The notes under the pieces were generated by a model. The model saw only the letters and a list, made by a program, of their open reading frames with translations, searched no databases and was not told the origin of the DNA. A DNA stretch of 64,000 nt from Bradyrhizobium yuanmingense (lineage in GTDB: Bacteria > Pseudomonadota > Alphaproteobacteria > Rhizobiales > Xanthobacteraceae): assembly GCF_029167105.1 (NCBI RefSeq), contig NZ_JARFML010000029.1, positions 30,499 through 94,498 on the forward strand, written 5' to 3'. Each line of letters begins with the position of its first letter. The first letter of the stretch is position 1. Made by a program: the position numbers and the translations under genes. Below are positions 52,138 through 60,410 of this stretch, piece after piece.

Positions 52138-53076
52138 ATGCAAGCCGACGCCCGCGCAGAAGCGCCCGTCAATGCTGGATCTACCGAGTTGACCGTCGCA
52201 GCCGCGGCGGAAGTCTTGTCGTCAGATTTTCACGACGATGCAGGCCCGGTTGAACACCGCACGCCCGCCGTTATGGAAAAGAAGGAAGCCGCGCCGGCAC
52301 TGAGCGATGACACCAACGTCAAGCTCAAGGACGGCACTGAGCTTTCATTGCGTGAACTGAAGCGCGGCTACATCAGCCGCAAGACGTTTACCGCGAAAAC
52401 CCAGGCCCTCGCTGAAGAGCGGGCTCGCTTTGAGGACGTTCGCGCACAGACTAACCGTCATTCCAGCCTGGCAGCAGAACTGCTCCAAACGCTGGATTTG
52501 ATCGCCGCCGTCCTGCTGCCTCAGCAACCCGACCCCAGCTTGGTCGATGCCGACCCCCAGCTCTGGAAAGACCAACAGGCGGAATACGAATTGAAGATGG
52601 GCCTCATTGCGCAGGTCCAACAAGCCGCTCGGAATGAACTCGAGGCTGCGAAGGCAGCACGCGACGCCGAAGGGCGCGACCTTTTGCATCGGCAATTGTT
52701 GGCGCGGCAACAGCAGCAAGAAAAGCTGCTTGAGCACATGCCGGAATTGGCGAACGCGAAAGAAGCCCGACGTTTCCAGGAAGAGGCAATCGACACCATG
52801 GCGGAATACGGCTGCTCGGCAGAGGAGCTGAACACCATGCTCAACGATTGGCGAAACTTCCGGATTGTTCGCGACCTTACCCGATACCAGCGGGCTATCA
52901 AATCGATGCCCAGGGTCAAGGAAAAGGTTGCAGCAGCGCCCGTGCTGACGAGCAACAGACGCATGGACAGGGCCGCTAGGTCCGACCGCGTCGCGCGAAC
53001 GAAATTCGAGCAATTTTCAAACAGCGGGCGAATGGAAGACGCAGCAGCGATCCTCGCCCAACGCATGAAAGACTGA
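52138..53076 (+). CDS. Capsid scaffolding protein (inferred)
   Basis: This 312-residue protein is acidic at the N-terminus, Gln/Glu/Ala-rich and strongly helical through the middle (coiled coil from about 80 to 230), with a basic C-terminus. That profile, and its place 2 nt before the major capsid gene, fit a scaffold. GAGGA lies 9 nt before the ATG. Confidence 0.65.
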   Translation: MQADARAEAPVNAGSTELTVAAAAEVLSSDFHDDAGPVEHRTPAVMEKKEAAPALSDDTNVKLKDGTELSLRELKRGYISRKTFTAKTQALAEERARFEDVRAQTNRHSSLAAELLQTLDLIAAVLLPQQPDPSLVDADPQLWKDQQAEYELKMGLIAQVQQAARNELEAAKAARDAEGRDLLHRQLLARQQQQEKLLEHMPELANAKEARRFQEEAIDTMAEYGCSAEELNTMLNDWRNFRIVRDLTRYQRAIKSMPRVKEKVAAAPVLTSNRRMDRAARSDRVARTKFEQFSNSGRMEDAAAILAQRMKD

Positions 53077-53078
53077 CA

Positions 53079-54083
53079 ATGACTGTCGTTTCCGGAACGT
53101 TGCAGACCTACGATCGTGTAGGTAACCGCGAAGACCTGGAGGATGTTGTCTACAACATCTCGCCGAAGGACACCCCGTTTGTGTCACTGATCGGCTCTGT
53201 CCCGGTCTCCGCAACTCGTCATGACTGGCAGACCGACACGCTTCGCGCGCCGGCTGCAAATGCCCAGGTCGAGGGCGACGACTACGCCTTCCAGACCAAG
53301 CCCCCGACCGTTCGCGTGCAGAACTTCACCCAAATCGCAAGCGATACGCTGATCGTCTCCAACTCCCAGGAGAAGGCAGACAAAGCCGGCCGCAAGTCGG
53401 AATTGGGCTACCAGCTCGCCAAGATGGGCGCTGAGATCAAGAAGGACGTTGAGCTTTCGCTGGTCTCTAACGTTGCTTCGTCGGCCGGCAGCTCGACTAC
53501 GGGCCGCGTCTCGGCTGGCTTCCCGGCCTGGATCACCTCCGCAACCTCCACCAACGGCCTGCGAGGCTCTGGCGGCTCCTCTGGCGGCTTCAACTCGGGT
53601 ACTGGCCTTGTGACCGCGGCCACCAACGGCACCCAGCGCGCGTTCAACAAGACCATGCTCGATACCGCAATTTCGACTTGCTACAACGCGGGCGGCAATC
53701 CGACCACGGTGATGGTCTCCCCGTACAACAAGCGGGTGTTCTCCACCTTCATGTCGGACAGCAACGTGGCGCAGCAGCGCTCCGCGGCGAACGGCAAGAA
53801 AACTGCAATCGTCGCCGCGGCGGATATGTATCTGTCCGATTTCGGCGAGCTGGCCGTGGTGCCGAACCGCGTGATGCTCAACGCCTCCGCCTCTCGCAAC
53901 GTCCTGGTCATTGACCCGGATTACGTCGCTCGCGGCGTGTTCCGCGCGATGCAGACGGAGAAGCTTGCGAAGACTGGCGACGCCGAAAAGCGCGCTGTCG
54001 TGACCGAGTTCTGCCTGGTCATGAAGAACGAGCAAGCCTCAACCGTCATTGCTGACACCTTCGGCCTGACCGCCAGCACCTAA
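53079..54083 (+). CDS. SU10-type major capsid protein (HK97 fold, DUF5309)
   Basis: This 334-residue protein has the family opening TYDRVGNREDLEDVVYNISP followed by KDTPFVSLIG and HDWQTDTL, and the middle pattern QKADKAGRKSEL, which I recognise as the SU10 major head protein family. It would form the shell of the particle. It directly follows the scaffold and precedes a decoration-like protein. The protein is complete, with a Gly/Ser insertion near residues 145-185. Confidence 0.9.
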   Translation: MTVVSGTLQTYDRVGNREDLEDVVYNISPKDTPFVSLIGSVPVSATRHDWQTDTLRAPAANAQVEGDDYAFQTKPPTVRVQNFTQIASDTLIVSNSQEKADKAGRKSELGYQLAKMGAEIKKDVELSLVSNVASSAGSSTTGRVSAGFPAWITSATSTNGLRGSGGSSGGFNSGTGLVTAATNGTQRAFNKTMLDTAISTCYNAGGNPTTVMVSPYNKRVFSTFMSDSNVAQQRSAANGKKTAIVAAADMYLSDFGELAVVPNRVMLNASASRNVLVIDPDYVARGVFRAMQTEKLAKTGDAEKRAVVTEFCLVMKNEQASTVIADTFGLTAST

Positions 54084-54095
54084 GAGGGACAAGAC

Positions 54096-54527
54096 ATGCC
54101 TGTTACTCACTTTCCTATCTCGGTTGCTGATGCGGCAACCTACACTGTTGATCCGGACAACTCTGGCCTGATCCACTACATCCCGGACCTAACCGCGACC
54201 TGCACGTTCACTCTGCCGACGCCCGCAACCGGGCTTTGGTTTGAGTTCGCCTATATCGGCGCGGCGGCTGATGCTCAGAATTGGATCATCACGACCGGCT
54301 CTGACACCAACTACTACCGAGGCGGTGTTCTGCACATGGACACCGACGCGGGCGCCGGCACGGACGAGCTCGTGCCTGTTCGCAGTGACGGCAACTCCAA
54401 TTCCAAGCTCACGGTGGTAACGCCGGACGTTGGAACGCGCATTCGCGTCGAATGTGCAAACGGCACCAACTGGAACGTTGTCGGTCACGTCGTTTCCGCA
54501 ACCGTGCCAACGATGGCGGACCAGTAA
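54096..54527 (+). CDS. Head decoration-like protein
   Basis: This 143-residue beta-rich protein (NWIITTGSDTNYYRGGVLHM and following) resembles small proteins encoded just after SU10-type capsid genes that decorate the head. It lies 12 nt after the capsid gene with AGAGGGA upstream. Role inferred from position and composition. Confidence 0.6.
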   Translation: MPVTHFPISVADAATYTVDPDNSGLIHYIPDLTATCTFTLPTPATGLWFEFAYIGAAADAQNWIITTGSDTNYYRGGVLHMDTDAGAGTDELVPVRSDGNSNSKLTVVTPDVGTRIRVECANGTNWNVVGHVVSATVPTMADQ

Positions 54528-54539
54528 ACGCGACCTGGG

Positions 54540-54555
54540 GCGGCCTTCGGGCCGC
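54540..54555 (+). terminator. UUCG-tetraloop hairpin after the decoration gene
   Basis: GCGGCC-TTCG-GGCCGC is a perfect 6-bp stem with an extra-stable TTCG loop, 12 nt after the stop. No T-run follows, so it may stabilise the capsid mRNA or attenuate rather than terminate. Confidence 0.45.
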
Positions 54556-54576
54556 TCCATCTCGACGGAGCAAGCA

Positions 54577-54882
54577 ATGGAAGACTGGAAAATCCTCTCG
54601 CGCGATGATGACGGCACGGTCACCTACTTCATGGACATCGGCAACGCGTGGGTGGTGAAAACCGAGACGCCGGTTGACGATCTGCTCGCGGCGAACGCCG
54701 AGGACTTCAACAACTCCCTTGGGCAACGTTTCGGAGACGGCAAGGTGGTCGCTCGTCTCCCGCTCAATCTGTTCTTCGACAAACTGGCTGAGCCGATGAA
54801 GCAGCGCGATCGGAAGTACATCAAGCGGTTTCTCAACGACTCCAGCCACGCCGCATTCCGTACATTTCGAGGCAACATCTGA
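54577..54882 (+). CDS. Element protein, unknown
   Basis: This 101-residue protein begins MEDWKILSRDDDGTVTYFMD and ends RTFRGNI. Its start has GGAG at 7 nt. It overlaps the next start (ATG sharing the final A). Proteins of this type accompany capsid genes in podophage-like elements, but I cannot name a role. Confidence 0.6.
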   Translation: MEDWKILSRDDDGTVTYFMDIGNAWVVKTETPVDDLLAANAEDFNNSLGQRFGDGKVVARLPLNLFFDKLAEPMKQRDRKYIKRFLNDSSHAAFRTFRGNI

Positions 54883-55712
54883 TGTCAACAGCGCTAACAC
54901 TCACGCAGGCGGCCGAGCGGCTTGCTCCTGTATTTGCTGAAGAGACCGGAACGTCTACGGCCCTAGTATCCAGCCCGAAAGGCAAGTGGCTATCGCTTGA
55001 TGATGCCGCCACTGTCCTGTCGGAGCGTGTCGCTGGCAAGGCGCCGGCTGAGCGGAAGGCAAAGAAGGCGGAGGTTACAGTCAGGGAGGCCGCGAGGCAG
55101 ATTGAGCAGCCCTTTGCGGATCTTTCCGAGTTGCGACAAGCGCGGGTTTCCGCGATGGGACGGGAAGCGCAGAGTCATGCTGCGCTGCTCGATTTCATCG
55201 ATCGTGCGCTGCCAATGTTCAACGGCATGGACGATATGGAAGTAGTGAAGAATCCTGATTTTCAGGCAGTTTACGGCTATGCGTTGGGCCTCAGACAGCC
55301 TTACGAACAGGCCGCTAAGGAAGCGGTTGACGCCTGGAACGCGGAATGTGCGGCTGAAGTCGAGGCATTCGAGGCGCTACGGCCGGATTGGTCGGCCGGC
55401 GATATGGAGCGCGTTGTCTCAATGGTCGAGGGCTTTGGCGGCACGCGGGACGAGCTGAAGCACCTATGGGACACTCCGACGCCGCTCAACCTTTCGAGCC
55501 CGGTCTGTCTGAAGATTGCCCAGCGCGCTACGGGCATCAGCGGCGCCGATGCCATTCCTCAGGCTCTCGCCAGCGTCGGCTTCAGCGATACAGAGGTTGA
55601 GGCCGTAATCTCCGGGGCTGCCCCCGTGCTTCTGCGGGATCACCGCATCCAGGAACTTGTAGCGAGGGCAACCGATGCTCACACGCCGGCAGAAAATCGC
55701 GAAGCTGCTTGA
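54882..55712 (+). CDS. Element protein, unknown (helical)
   Basis: This 276-residue protein is helical throughout, with Lys/Ala-rich stretch ERKAKKAEVTVREAARQ and no recognised domain. It overlaps the next gene by 38 nt. It lies in the virion region and could be a minor structural protein; there is no direct evidence. Confidence 0.6.
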   Translation: MSTALTLTQAAERLAPVFAEETGTSTALVSSPKGKWLSLDDAATVLSERVAGKAPAERKAKKAEVTVREAARQIEQPFADLSELRQARVSAMGREAQSHAALLDFIDRALPMFNGMDDMEVVKNPDFQAVYGYALGLRQPYEQAAKEAVDAWNAECAAEVEAFEALRPDWSAGDMERVVSMVEGFGGTRDELKHLWDTPTPLNLSSPVCLKIAQRATGISGADAIPQALASVGFSDTEVEAVISGAAPVLLRDHRIQELVARATDAHTPAENREAA

Positions 55713-56013
55713 AAGCTCCAATGAGGGCGAACGGGCAGCAGCACAGGCTGCGTTGGAGCGGACCGAGGCGGCGCCTCCAGCACCGGGGTCACCGGAGTGG
55801 TGCGCGGCCATGATCGAGCACAAGGACATGGTCTCGGAATGCGCTGTTCGCATCGACACGCCGGGACTGACTGCGGACGAGGTCGCCACCATCCGGCGCT
55901 GGGCTCGCTTCATCGGCAAGCCCTGGGAAGACGGCGCGGAAGAGCTACGGCGCATCCATCAGCGGCTCATGACAGAGGATCAAGAACAATGCCTGCTGCA
56001 ATCCCCGACGTAG
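55675..56013 (+). CDS. Small element protein, unknown
   Basis: This 112-residue helical protein starts inside the preceding gene and ends inside the next one. Such double overlaps mark compact coding in this element. No domain recognised. Confidence 0.55.
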   Translation: MLTRRQKIAKLLESSNEGERAAAQAALERTEAAPPAPGSPEWCAAMIEHKDMVSECAVRIDTPGLTADEVATIRRWARFIGKPWEDGAEELRRIHQRLMTEDQEQCLLQSPT

Positions 56014-56303
56014 GGCAAACGGCCCTGTTGCTTGAGCGTCGTCTTGTCGAGGTCGCCTCTGTGGGCCTGGACAGCCAGACCAGTGCCGAGGTGGCTCAGT
56101 TGGTCGCGGATGCGCCCAAGCTCACCCTGGCAGGGCTGCCCGCCTGCGGGCGGGCTCTGCATGCCGCAGCTGCTGTCTGCTTCGCTCGCGGCGACGATGA
56201 CGCCGAGCTGCTGCACGACATGGCGCAGCGGCTGATCGGGATGGCCTTCGACCAGGTGGCCGCGGCTGAGGAGCCTGCGCCGGGTGGAGTCGTGAGGCAT
56301 TAA
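55989..56303 (+). CDS. Small element protein, unknown
   Basis: This 104-residue helical Ala-rich protein starts at the ATG 55989 and ends just before the convergent reverse-strand cassette. It contains two Cys in PACGRALHAAAAVCFARG. Function unknown. Confidence 0.55.
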   Translation: MPAAIPDVGQTALLLERRLVEVASVGLDSQTSAEVAQLVADAPKLTLAGLPACGRALHAAAAVCFARGDDDAELLHDMAQRLIGMAFDQVAAAEEPAPGGVVRH

Positions 56304-56308
56304 TTCCC

Positions 56309-56698
56309 TCAGCAATTGTCGTCGTCCAAGGCGGGGGTTGAATAATCGAGAGCAACCTTTCGCCCCTTCAACCATCCCCAATTGCGAGCTTGCGATTCGA
56401 ACGGGCAGCTATCTTCACCCGGTCCATAGTCCCACGCCTTGAAGGCTTCATCGAGCTCTTCGTCGGTCATCTCTTCAGATAGAGGCTCGGCCGCCCGCAT
56501 AATCAGAACTTTACCTTTCGGCGATACCCAAAGGGTCGGGCATAGCAGAGCCCGGCGAGCATCATTCGATTTGCGATACAGATCTGCTTCATACAGATTG
56601 CAGGCGCGTCCGCGGTCGTTCTTTGCGAACTTGAAGGCAAGTGGACCGACAATCACGACTGGAGATCGGAAGCTGCCGATCAACGAAATCCTGACCAT
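56309..56698 (-). CDS. Kinase-N-lobe-like accessory protein
   Basis: This 129-residue protein contains GPLAFKFAKNDRGRACNLYE, in which a Lys in a beta-strand followed by a Glu helix is reminiscent of the N-lobe of a protein kinase, then LCPTLWVSPKGKVLIMRAAE like a hinge. No catalytic loop is present, so it cannot be an active kinase. Small proteins of this style are found in rhizobial prophage regions. It is the last gene of a three-gene reverse operon with a membrane protein and a lipoprotein. Confidence 0.55.
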   Translation of the reverse strand: MVRISLIGSFRSPVVIVGPLAFKFAKNDRGRACNLYEADLYRKSNDARRALLCPTLWVSPKGKVLIMRAAEPLSEEMTDEELDEAFKAWDYGPGEDSCPFESQARNWGWLKGRKVALDYSTPALDDDNC

Positions 56699-56699
56699 G

Positions 56700-57272
56700 C
56701 TACGCTTTCTGGTGCGCCTTCATGTAGGCCGCGAAAAGCGGTGGAGATTTTATGTAGAAGCGTGCAACGGCCATGAAGTGCTCAGATCGCTTTACGACCA
56801 TTTTTTGTCGCTCAGCACCTTGCTCGTACTCGATAGCGGATTGCGCATGCTGCAGCTCGATCAAATGCAGTCGAATCGATTCCAAATAGTCCTGCACCTC
56901 TTCGCCAAAGAAGTATGGCACCCGATCGATTGCGCGACAGTACCGGTTATATAAATCGTCAGTGACCTTTCCCTCTCGAACAGCCTCACCGATGACACCG
57001 CGAATGTCCTCAAAGGTCGCGAGCCGCTTGTCGAACAGATCGAGCACGATCTTTTCGTTTGAAGTCTGCCAAGTGCGCTCAGCAACAGCCACCTGGGCAC
57101 GGCCGAGGGTGTAAGCTACCCACCCGGCAACGCTAGCTGCAAAGACAGTGGCAACCGGGCCGGCAAAGTCCTTCAGGACGACTATCGATGGTGCGCCCGC
57201 CAGAATAGCCGCGAACAGCCAAAAGGCTGATGCCAGCAATGCCCCCAGAGCAATTTCGTATTTCAAAATCAC
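56700..57272 (-). CDS. Two-helix membrane protein
   Basis: This 190-residue protein has two N-terminal membrane helices (ALLASAFWLFAAILAG and VATVFAASVAGWVAYTL) and a helical cytoplasmic part with LDLFDKRLATFEDIRGVIGE. The lipoprotein gene stop overlaps its start (ATGA). It could anchor a partner at the membrane. Function unknown. Confidence 0.6.
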   Translation of the reverse strand: MILKYEIALGALLASAFWLFAAILAGAPSIVVLKDFAGPVATVFAASVAGWVAYTLGRAQVAVAERTWQTSNEKIVLDLFDKRLATFEDIRGVIGEAVREGKVTDDLYNRYCRAIDRVPYFFGEEVQDYLESIRLHLIELQHAQSAIEYEQGAERQKMVVKRSEHFMAVARFYIKSPPLFAAYMKAHQKA

Positions 57273-57652
57273 GCCTTGGGCGCGCCCTCAGGCTTGCCCT
57301 GAAATTGGATGTTGCACTTTTTCATGATTGAGGCTTGCTCAATTGCATTGAGCTGCCCCTTCATCTGCCCGAGTTCTGCCGCTGTCTGCTTGTCTCCGCC
57401 GACCAAGAACGCCGCTGGCCAGAAAATGATGACCGCCGCCGTTGTCGCGACTGTGTCCTTGGTTCGCTGACTGTCCTGCGCGCCAGATAATGTTGCGGCT
57501 CTAGCGGAGACTGCTTGAGCCTCCATCGCAAGCTGCTGGCAGGTATGATTTTGATACATCACAGGTGAAACGTACGTAGCGGAGATGTCCTGTGAGCTAG
57601 AAGCACAACCGCCAAGGGCGGCCGCAAGGGCCGCCAGAGCAAAAAAACGCAT
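57269..57652 (-). CDS. Lipoprotein
   Basis: This 127-residue protein starts MRFFALAALAAALGGCASSS, a lipoprotein signal with lipobox LGGC. A hydrophobic stretch (VATTAAVIIFWPAAFLVGG) lies mid-protein. Homologous-looking lipoproteins are common in prophages of rhizobia and may act at the cell surface, for example in superinfection exclusion; not shown here. Confidence 0.7.
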   Translation of the reverse strand: MRFFALAALAAALGGCASSSQDISATYVSPVMYQNHTCQQLAMEAQAVSARAATLSGAQDSQRTKDTVATTAAVIIFWPAAFLVGGDKQTAAELGQMKGQLNAIEQASIMKKCNIQFQGKPEGAPKA

Positions 57653-58233
57653 AAGAGTATCCCCCAAAGAACAGCGCTATCCAAGCGCAACCGGTGCGCG
57701 AGATCAATAGTTCGCTCTAAGGTAAGAATACGGATCACCCCGGTGGGGGGGGGTGGATTTTTAACCAAATCAGTGGTGGGATAGTCGCGGAGCCTGAGAA
57801 CTCCCGAAGCGGTCCCTTGCCGGGGATAGCGCTTCATCCGCGATAGGCGGGCCAAGAGCCTTGCCGGGCTTCCTTGTCCGCTGAAATAGTACCGCGCCCA
57901 TTTGCCGTGGGCGGCGACCGGCTCATTATGCCGGGAGTGCCACGGCTATACAAGACCTTCGGGAAAGGTCGTGGCGCATGTTCTCGCGGACATGTTCTCA
58001 GCCTCCCGGTGCCAGCCCGCCGCTGGCGCCCGGCCCTGAGAAGCCGGCTTTACTCCGCGGGGTATCCCATGACCAACCGACCCACCAGCGCCCCAGGCGC
58101 CGGTCAATTTTCCTCACCTCCACTGATTCCAGCCAGCCCTCCCGACGCGGGACAGGGAGTCAAAAACGAGTGCGAACCAACGCCAGCCGGAGGGATTCCC
58201 TCGAACGGGGCGCAGATCAGCAGGAGGTTTTTC
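57653..58233. other. Non-coding stretch of the element
   Basis: This gap separates the reverse cassette from the forward right-end genes and so holds divergent promoters. It contains a run of nine G near 57745, a short hairpin GACCTT-AAGGTC near 57952-57968 and the direct repeat ATGTTCTC twice (about 57977-57998). Frames crossing it lack natural composition. Confidence 0.5.
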
Positions 58234-58905
58234 ATGAACGCAATCGTCTCGCTGCCCTTGGCCGCAGCTCCGCTGCCTACCAAGATAGTGGAGGCGCCAG
58301 CGAGCAGGCACCCAGACGCGAGGGTGTTTGAGCTTGTCGACGCCTACCTCGCGGCAGAGCGGCGCTATTCCGACGCGGCGATCGCGCTTGACCGCCGGTC
58401 GGCGCACGTGAACCCGCCCGAGGTTCTGCGTATCCGGCCGCGGGACTTCGAGCTGGGCAAGAAGCTGGAGTTGTTCGAGGCGTCAGACGAGTATTGGTAT
58501 CGGCCGTGCGACATCGGTCAATGGAAGTCCTTGGACGGTTGGCAGACTGAAAGGCATGAGACTGCCGACTGCATGGTACTCACCCAGCGGCGCGTCCCGG
58601 CGTCGGAGGAGTTGAAGGCCCGAGGCGAGGAAATCGTCGCGGCCTGGGACGCTTGGTACAACAAGCGCCCACGCGGCTTCGTCAAGGCAGAGCGCGAGAT
58701 GAAGAGGGCCAGTGCGGCGTGCTTCAAGGCACGGAAAGCGCTCTGCGAAGCTTCAGCCACAACTGTTGAGGGCCTCAGAGCGAAGCTCAGATGCCTGGAG
58801 ATTGACGGCGAAGGTTTCGACGGCGTCGATGGAAGCGATCCAGAGCCGGTGGTGGCATCACTCCTTCGGGATATTCAACGGATGGTAGACACCATCCCGG
58901 CTTAG
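58234..58905 (+). CDS. Element protein of a rhizobial mobile-element family, unknown
   Basis: This 223-residue protein begins MNAIVSLPLAAAPLPTKIVE and is mainly helical, with conserved-looking WYNKRPRGFVKAERE. GCAGGAGG lies 6 nt before the ATG at 58234. The longer reading from 58070 would place SRRFFM ahead of this, resembling a twin-Arg signal, but the two Arg codons are the rare AGG AGG of the ribosome site itself, so I prefer the short form. Function unknown. Confidence 0.6.
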   Translation: MNAIVSLPLAAAPLPTKIVEAPASRHPDARVFELVDAYLAAERRYSDAAIALDRRSAHVNPPEVLRIRPRDFELGKKLELFEASDEYWYRPCDIGQWKSLDGWQTERHETADCMVLTQRRVPASEELKARGEEIVAAWDAWYNKRPRGFVKAEREMKRASAACFKARKALCEASATTVEGLRAKLRCLEIDGEGFDGVDGSDPEPVVASLLRDIQRMVDTIPA

Positions 58906-58913
58906 TTCCCCTC

Positions 58914-58966
58914 GGCCCGCCGGTTCACGCTGGCGGGCCTCTGTTCTCGGTTCTGAGAACGTTTTT
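58914..58966 (+). terminator. Tandem terminator hairpins
   Basis: GGCCCGCC/GGCGGGCC (58914-58939) is followed by GTTCTC-GGTTCT-GAGAAC (58943-58960) and then GTTTTT. The second hairpin with its T-run is a clear rho-independent terminator for the gene ending at 58905. Confidence 0.75.
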
Positions 58967-59063
58967 ATGCGGCTTTGCGTACTGTCCGAAGTTGATGCGG
59001 TGTCCTAGTTTGCTAGCGGAACCGAACTGGGCTTGTCTGCGTCTCATAGCGAGAGACGTGCCC

Positions 59064-59213
59064 ATGCCCACCGACGATCCGCCAAAATCTCAGCTCCGCT
59101 GCCCGAAGTGCAACAGGCCTCTCAGGGTCATTGAGAAGGTGTGGGACCCCAAAAAGAAAGCTCACACTTGCATCTACAAGTGCGCGTGCGGGGAAGTCGT
59201 TTGGGACGATTAA
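59064..59213 (+). CDS. Small zinc-ribbon protein
   Basis: This 49-residue protein has CPKC near the N-terminus and CIYKCACGE near the end, giving a four-Cys zinc ribbon. GAGAGA precedes the ATG at 59064. Such miniature ribbons occur in many rhizobial mobile elements; a nucleic-acid or protein-binding role is likely. Confidence 0.6.
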   Translation: MPTDDPPKSQLRCPKCNRPLRVIEKVWDPKKKAHTCIYKCACGEVVWDD

Positions 59214-59274
59214 GGCCGCCTCAGTTGCTTGATCTAGCTCAAGCCGCCAAACCGTGGCGGCGGAACTCTGTAGC

Positions 59275-59409
59275 ATGCCCGATCCCGACAAACCAAAGCC
59301 GATTGAGGAAGCCAAGCCCTCCCGACTGGAGGAGGCGCGGCGGATCATTGAGGAGTACGCTGACGACCTCCGAGAGCTTATCCAGAAGCTGCGCCGCAAG
59401 ATGAACTGA
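59275..59409 (+). CDS. 44-residue helical protein
   Basis: The frame starts MPDPDKPKPIEEAKPSRLEE and continues as an amphipathic helix ending RRKMN. The Pro-rich head and charged coiled-coil tail recur in small proteins of rhizobial islands. No strong ribosome site. Confidence 0.5.
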   Translation: MPDPDKPKPIEEAKPSRLEEARRIIEEYADDLRELIQKLRRKMN

Positions 59410-59414
59410 CCTAT

Positions 59415-59516
59415 GTGCAATGGGCCACCCTCACCTGTCTGCGCATTGACAACGGCGAGGAACCCGCGCCTCGCACGGTCCCGACATTCAAGCCGCGGGT
59501 GATTTCCAATGGCTAA
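59415..59516 (+). CDS. 33-residue small protein (GTG start)
   Basis: The frame GTG CAA TGG reads MQWATLTCLRIDNGEEPAPR and ends KPRVISNG-stop. Its stop overlaps the next start in ATGGCTAA, the coupling pattern of this element. I accept it with low confidence. Confidence 0.35.
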   Translation: MQWATLTCLRIDNGEEPAPRTVPTFKPRVISNG

Positions 59517-59649
59517 CCGGCTCCCCAAGGAAATCTCCGAGTTCATGGAGAACTACGGAGTTCGTTCGGAGATTGCGCGGTGGATCGAACTGACCGAGGC
59601 GAGGCAGATTGATGCGGACAGATTGTCCGCATCGCGGAGATCACGGTGA
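59509..59649 (+). CDS. 46-residue small protein
   Basis: The frame reads MANRLPKEISEFMENYGVRS and ends in an Arg/Ser tail. It begins over the preceding stop. The composition is natural in the first half but less so at the end. Confidence 0.35.
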   Translation: MANRLPKEISEFMENYGVRSEIARWIELTEARQIDADRLSASRRSR

Positions 59650-59743
59650 CCGGTTTTTAAACACCTTTGCCTTCAGTTTCCGGAACCATATTATCAACCC
59701 TGAGTTAAGTCCCAAGGCACCACACCTTGTCGGAGGGCCCAAA

Positions 59744-59884
59744 ATGGATTCCGAGAAAGGGCGTCCCTCGTGCCGCGATCAATTTGATCGACAATCCGAT
59801 TCCCAGCTAGAGCGTGACGCCTGGATAGACAGATTTATCGCCCGACTGCGCGCGTTGTTAGATCGCATGACCGGTAAGAAGTAA
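59744..59884 (+). CDS. 46-residue charged small protein
   Basis: GGAGG lies 7 nt before ATG 59744. The peptide MDSEKGRPSCRDQFDRQSDS leads into an amphipathic helix WIDRFIARLRALLDRMTGKK. It overlaps the convergent gene below by 27 nt. Function unknown. Confidence 0.5.
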   Translation: MDSEKGRPSCRDQFDRQSDSQLERDAWIDRFIARLRALLDRMTGKK

Positions 59885-60208
59885 GGCCGCCTCAGTTGGT
59901 GTGACCTCTTTTCGTTTCGAGCTCGCAAATTGCGGTGGTCTGCCGCTCTCGAAGTCCGGCCTGACATCGGCTCCGCGGCTGCCGCAACCGGCGCAAACGA
60001 AGCGCGGCTCGATATCGGACAGGCGCATATCGTCGGGCCATCGATCGGCCTGTAGCGCGACGTTGTGGCCGCAGTGGCAGGAAGCCAGGATATCCGCAAG
60101 GAAAGGGCAAACGATCCCGCGCAAACCCATCTCGCGCATCTCGCCGAAGGTGATCTTCAGCGGCCGGCCGTCTGCATGCGTTGGTGTGTGGCGTTTTGGG
60201 CGAGGCAT
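59858..60208 (-). CDS. Conserved rhizobial zinc-binding protein
   Basis: This 116-residue protein opens MPRPKRHTPTHADGRPLKIT and contains CHCGHNVALQADRWPDDMRL and CAGCGSRGADVRPDF, a split Cys/His zinc site. From memory this small family is widespread in rhizobia, often on mobile DNA. Function unknown. It is the last gene before the right attachment site. Confidence 0.65.
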   Translation of the reverse strand: MPRPKRHTPTHADGRPLKITFGEMREMGLRGIVCPFLADILASCHCGHNVALQADRWPDDMRLSDIEPRFVCAGCGSRGADVRPDFESGRPPQFASSKRKEVTPTEAALLLTGHAI

Positions 60209-60410
60209 GCCGCCATCCACACGTGCCGCTCTCCAGAGTCAAACGAAGCGAAAGCTATCGCTTGCGGCGGGCTTGAATTAACCATCGCACGGCGATTGCC
60301 GTCCAGAAAACGACGACGCCCGCGGCCACAACCAAGTCCGCATCAATTGTACGTTCGTTTGTGCGCTGGGGTGATTCATAAGAGCTAAGTAATTGATTTT
60401 GCTGATATTT

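Noticed and set aside
57559..57855. 98-residue reverse frame upstream of the lipoprotein gene
   Set aside because: It overlaps the lipoprotein coding start in another frame, crosses a poly-G run and lacks a ribosome site. A hydrophobic stretch alone is not enough.
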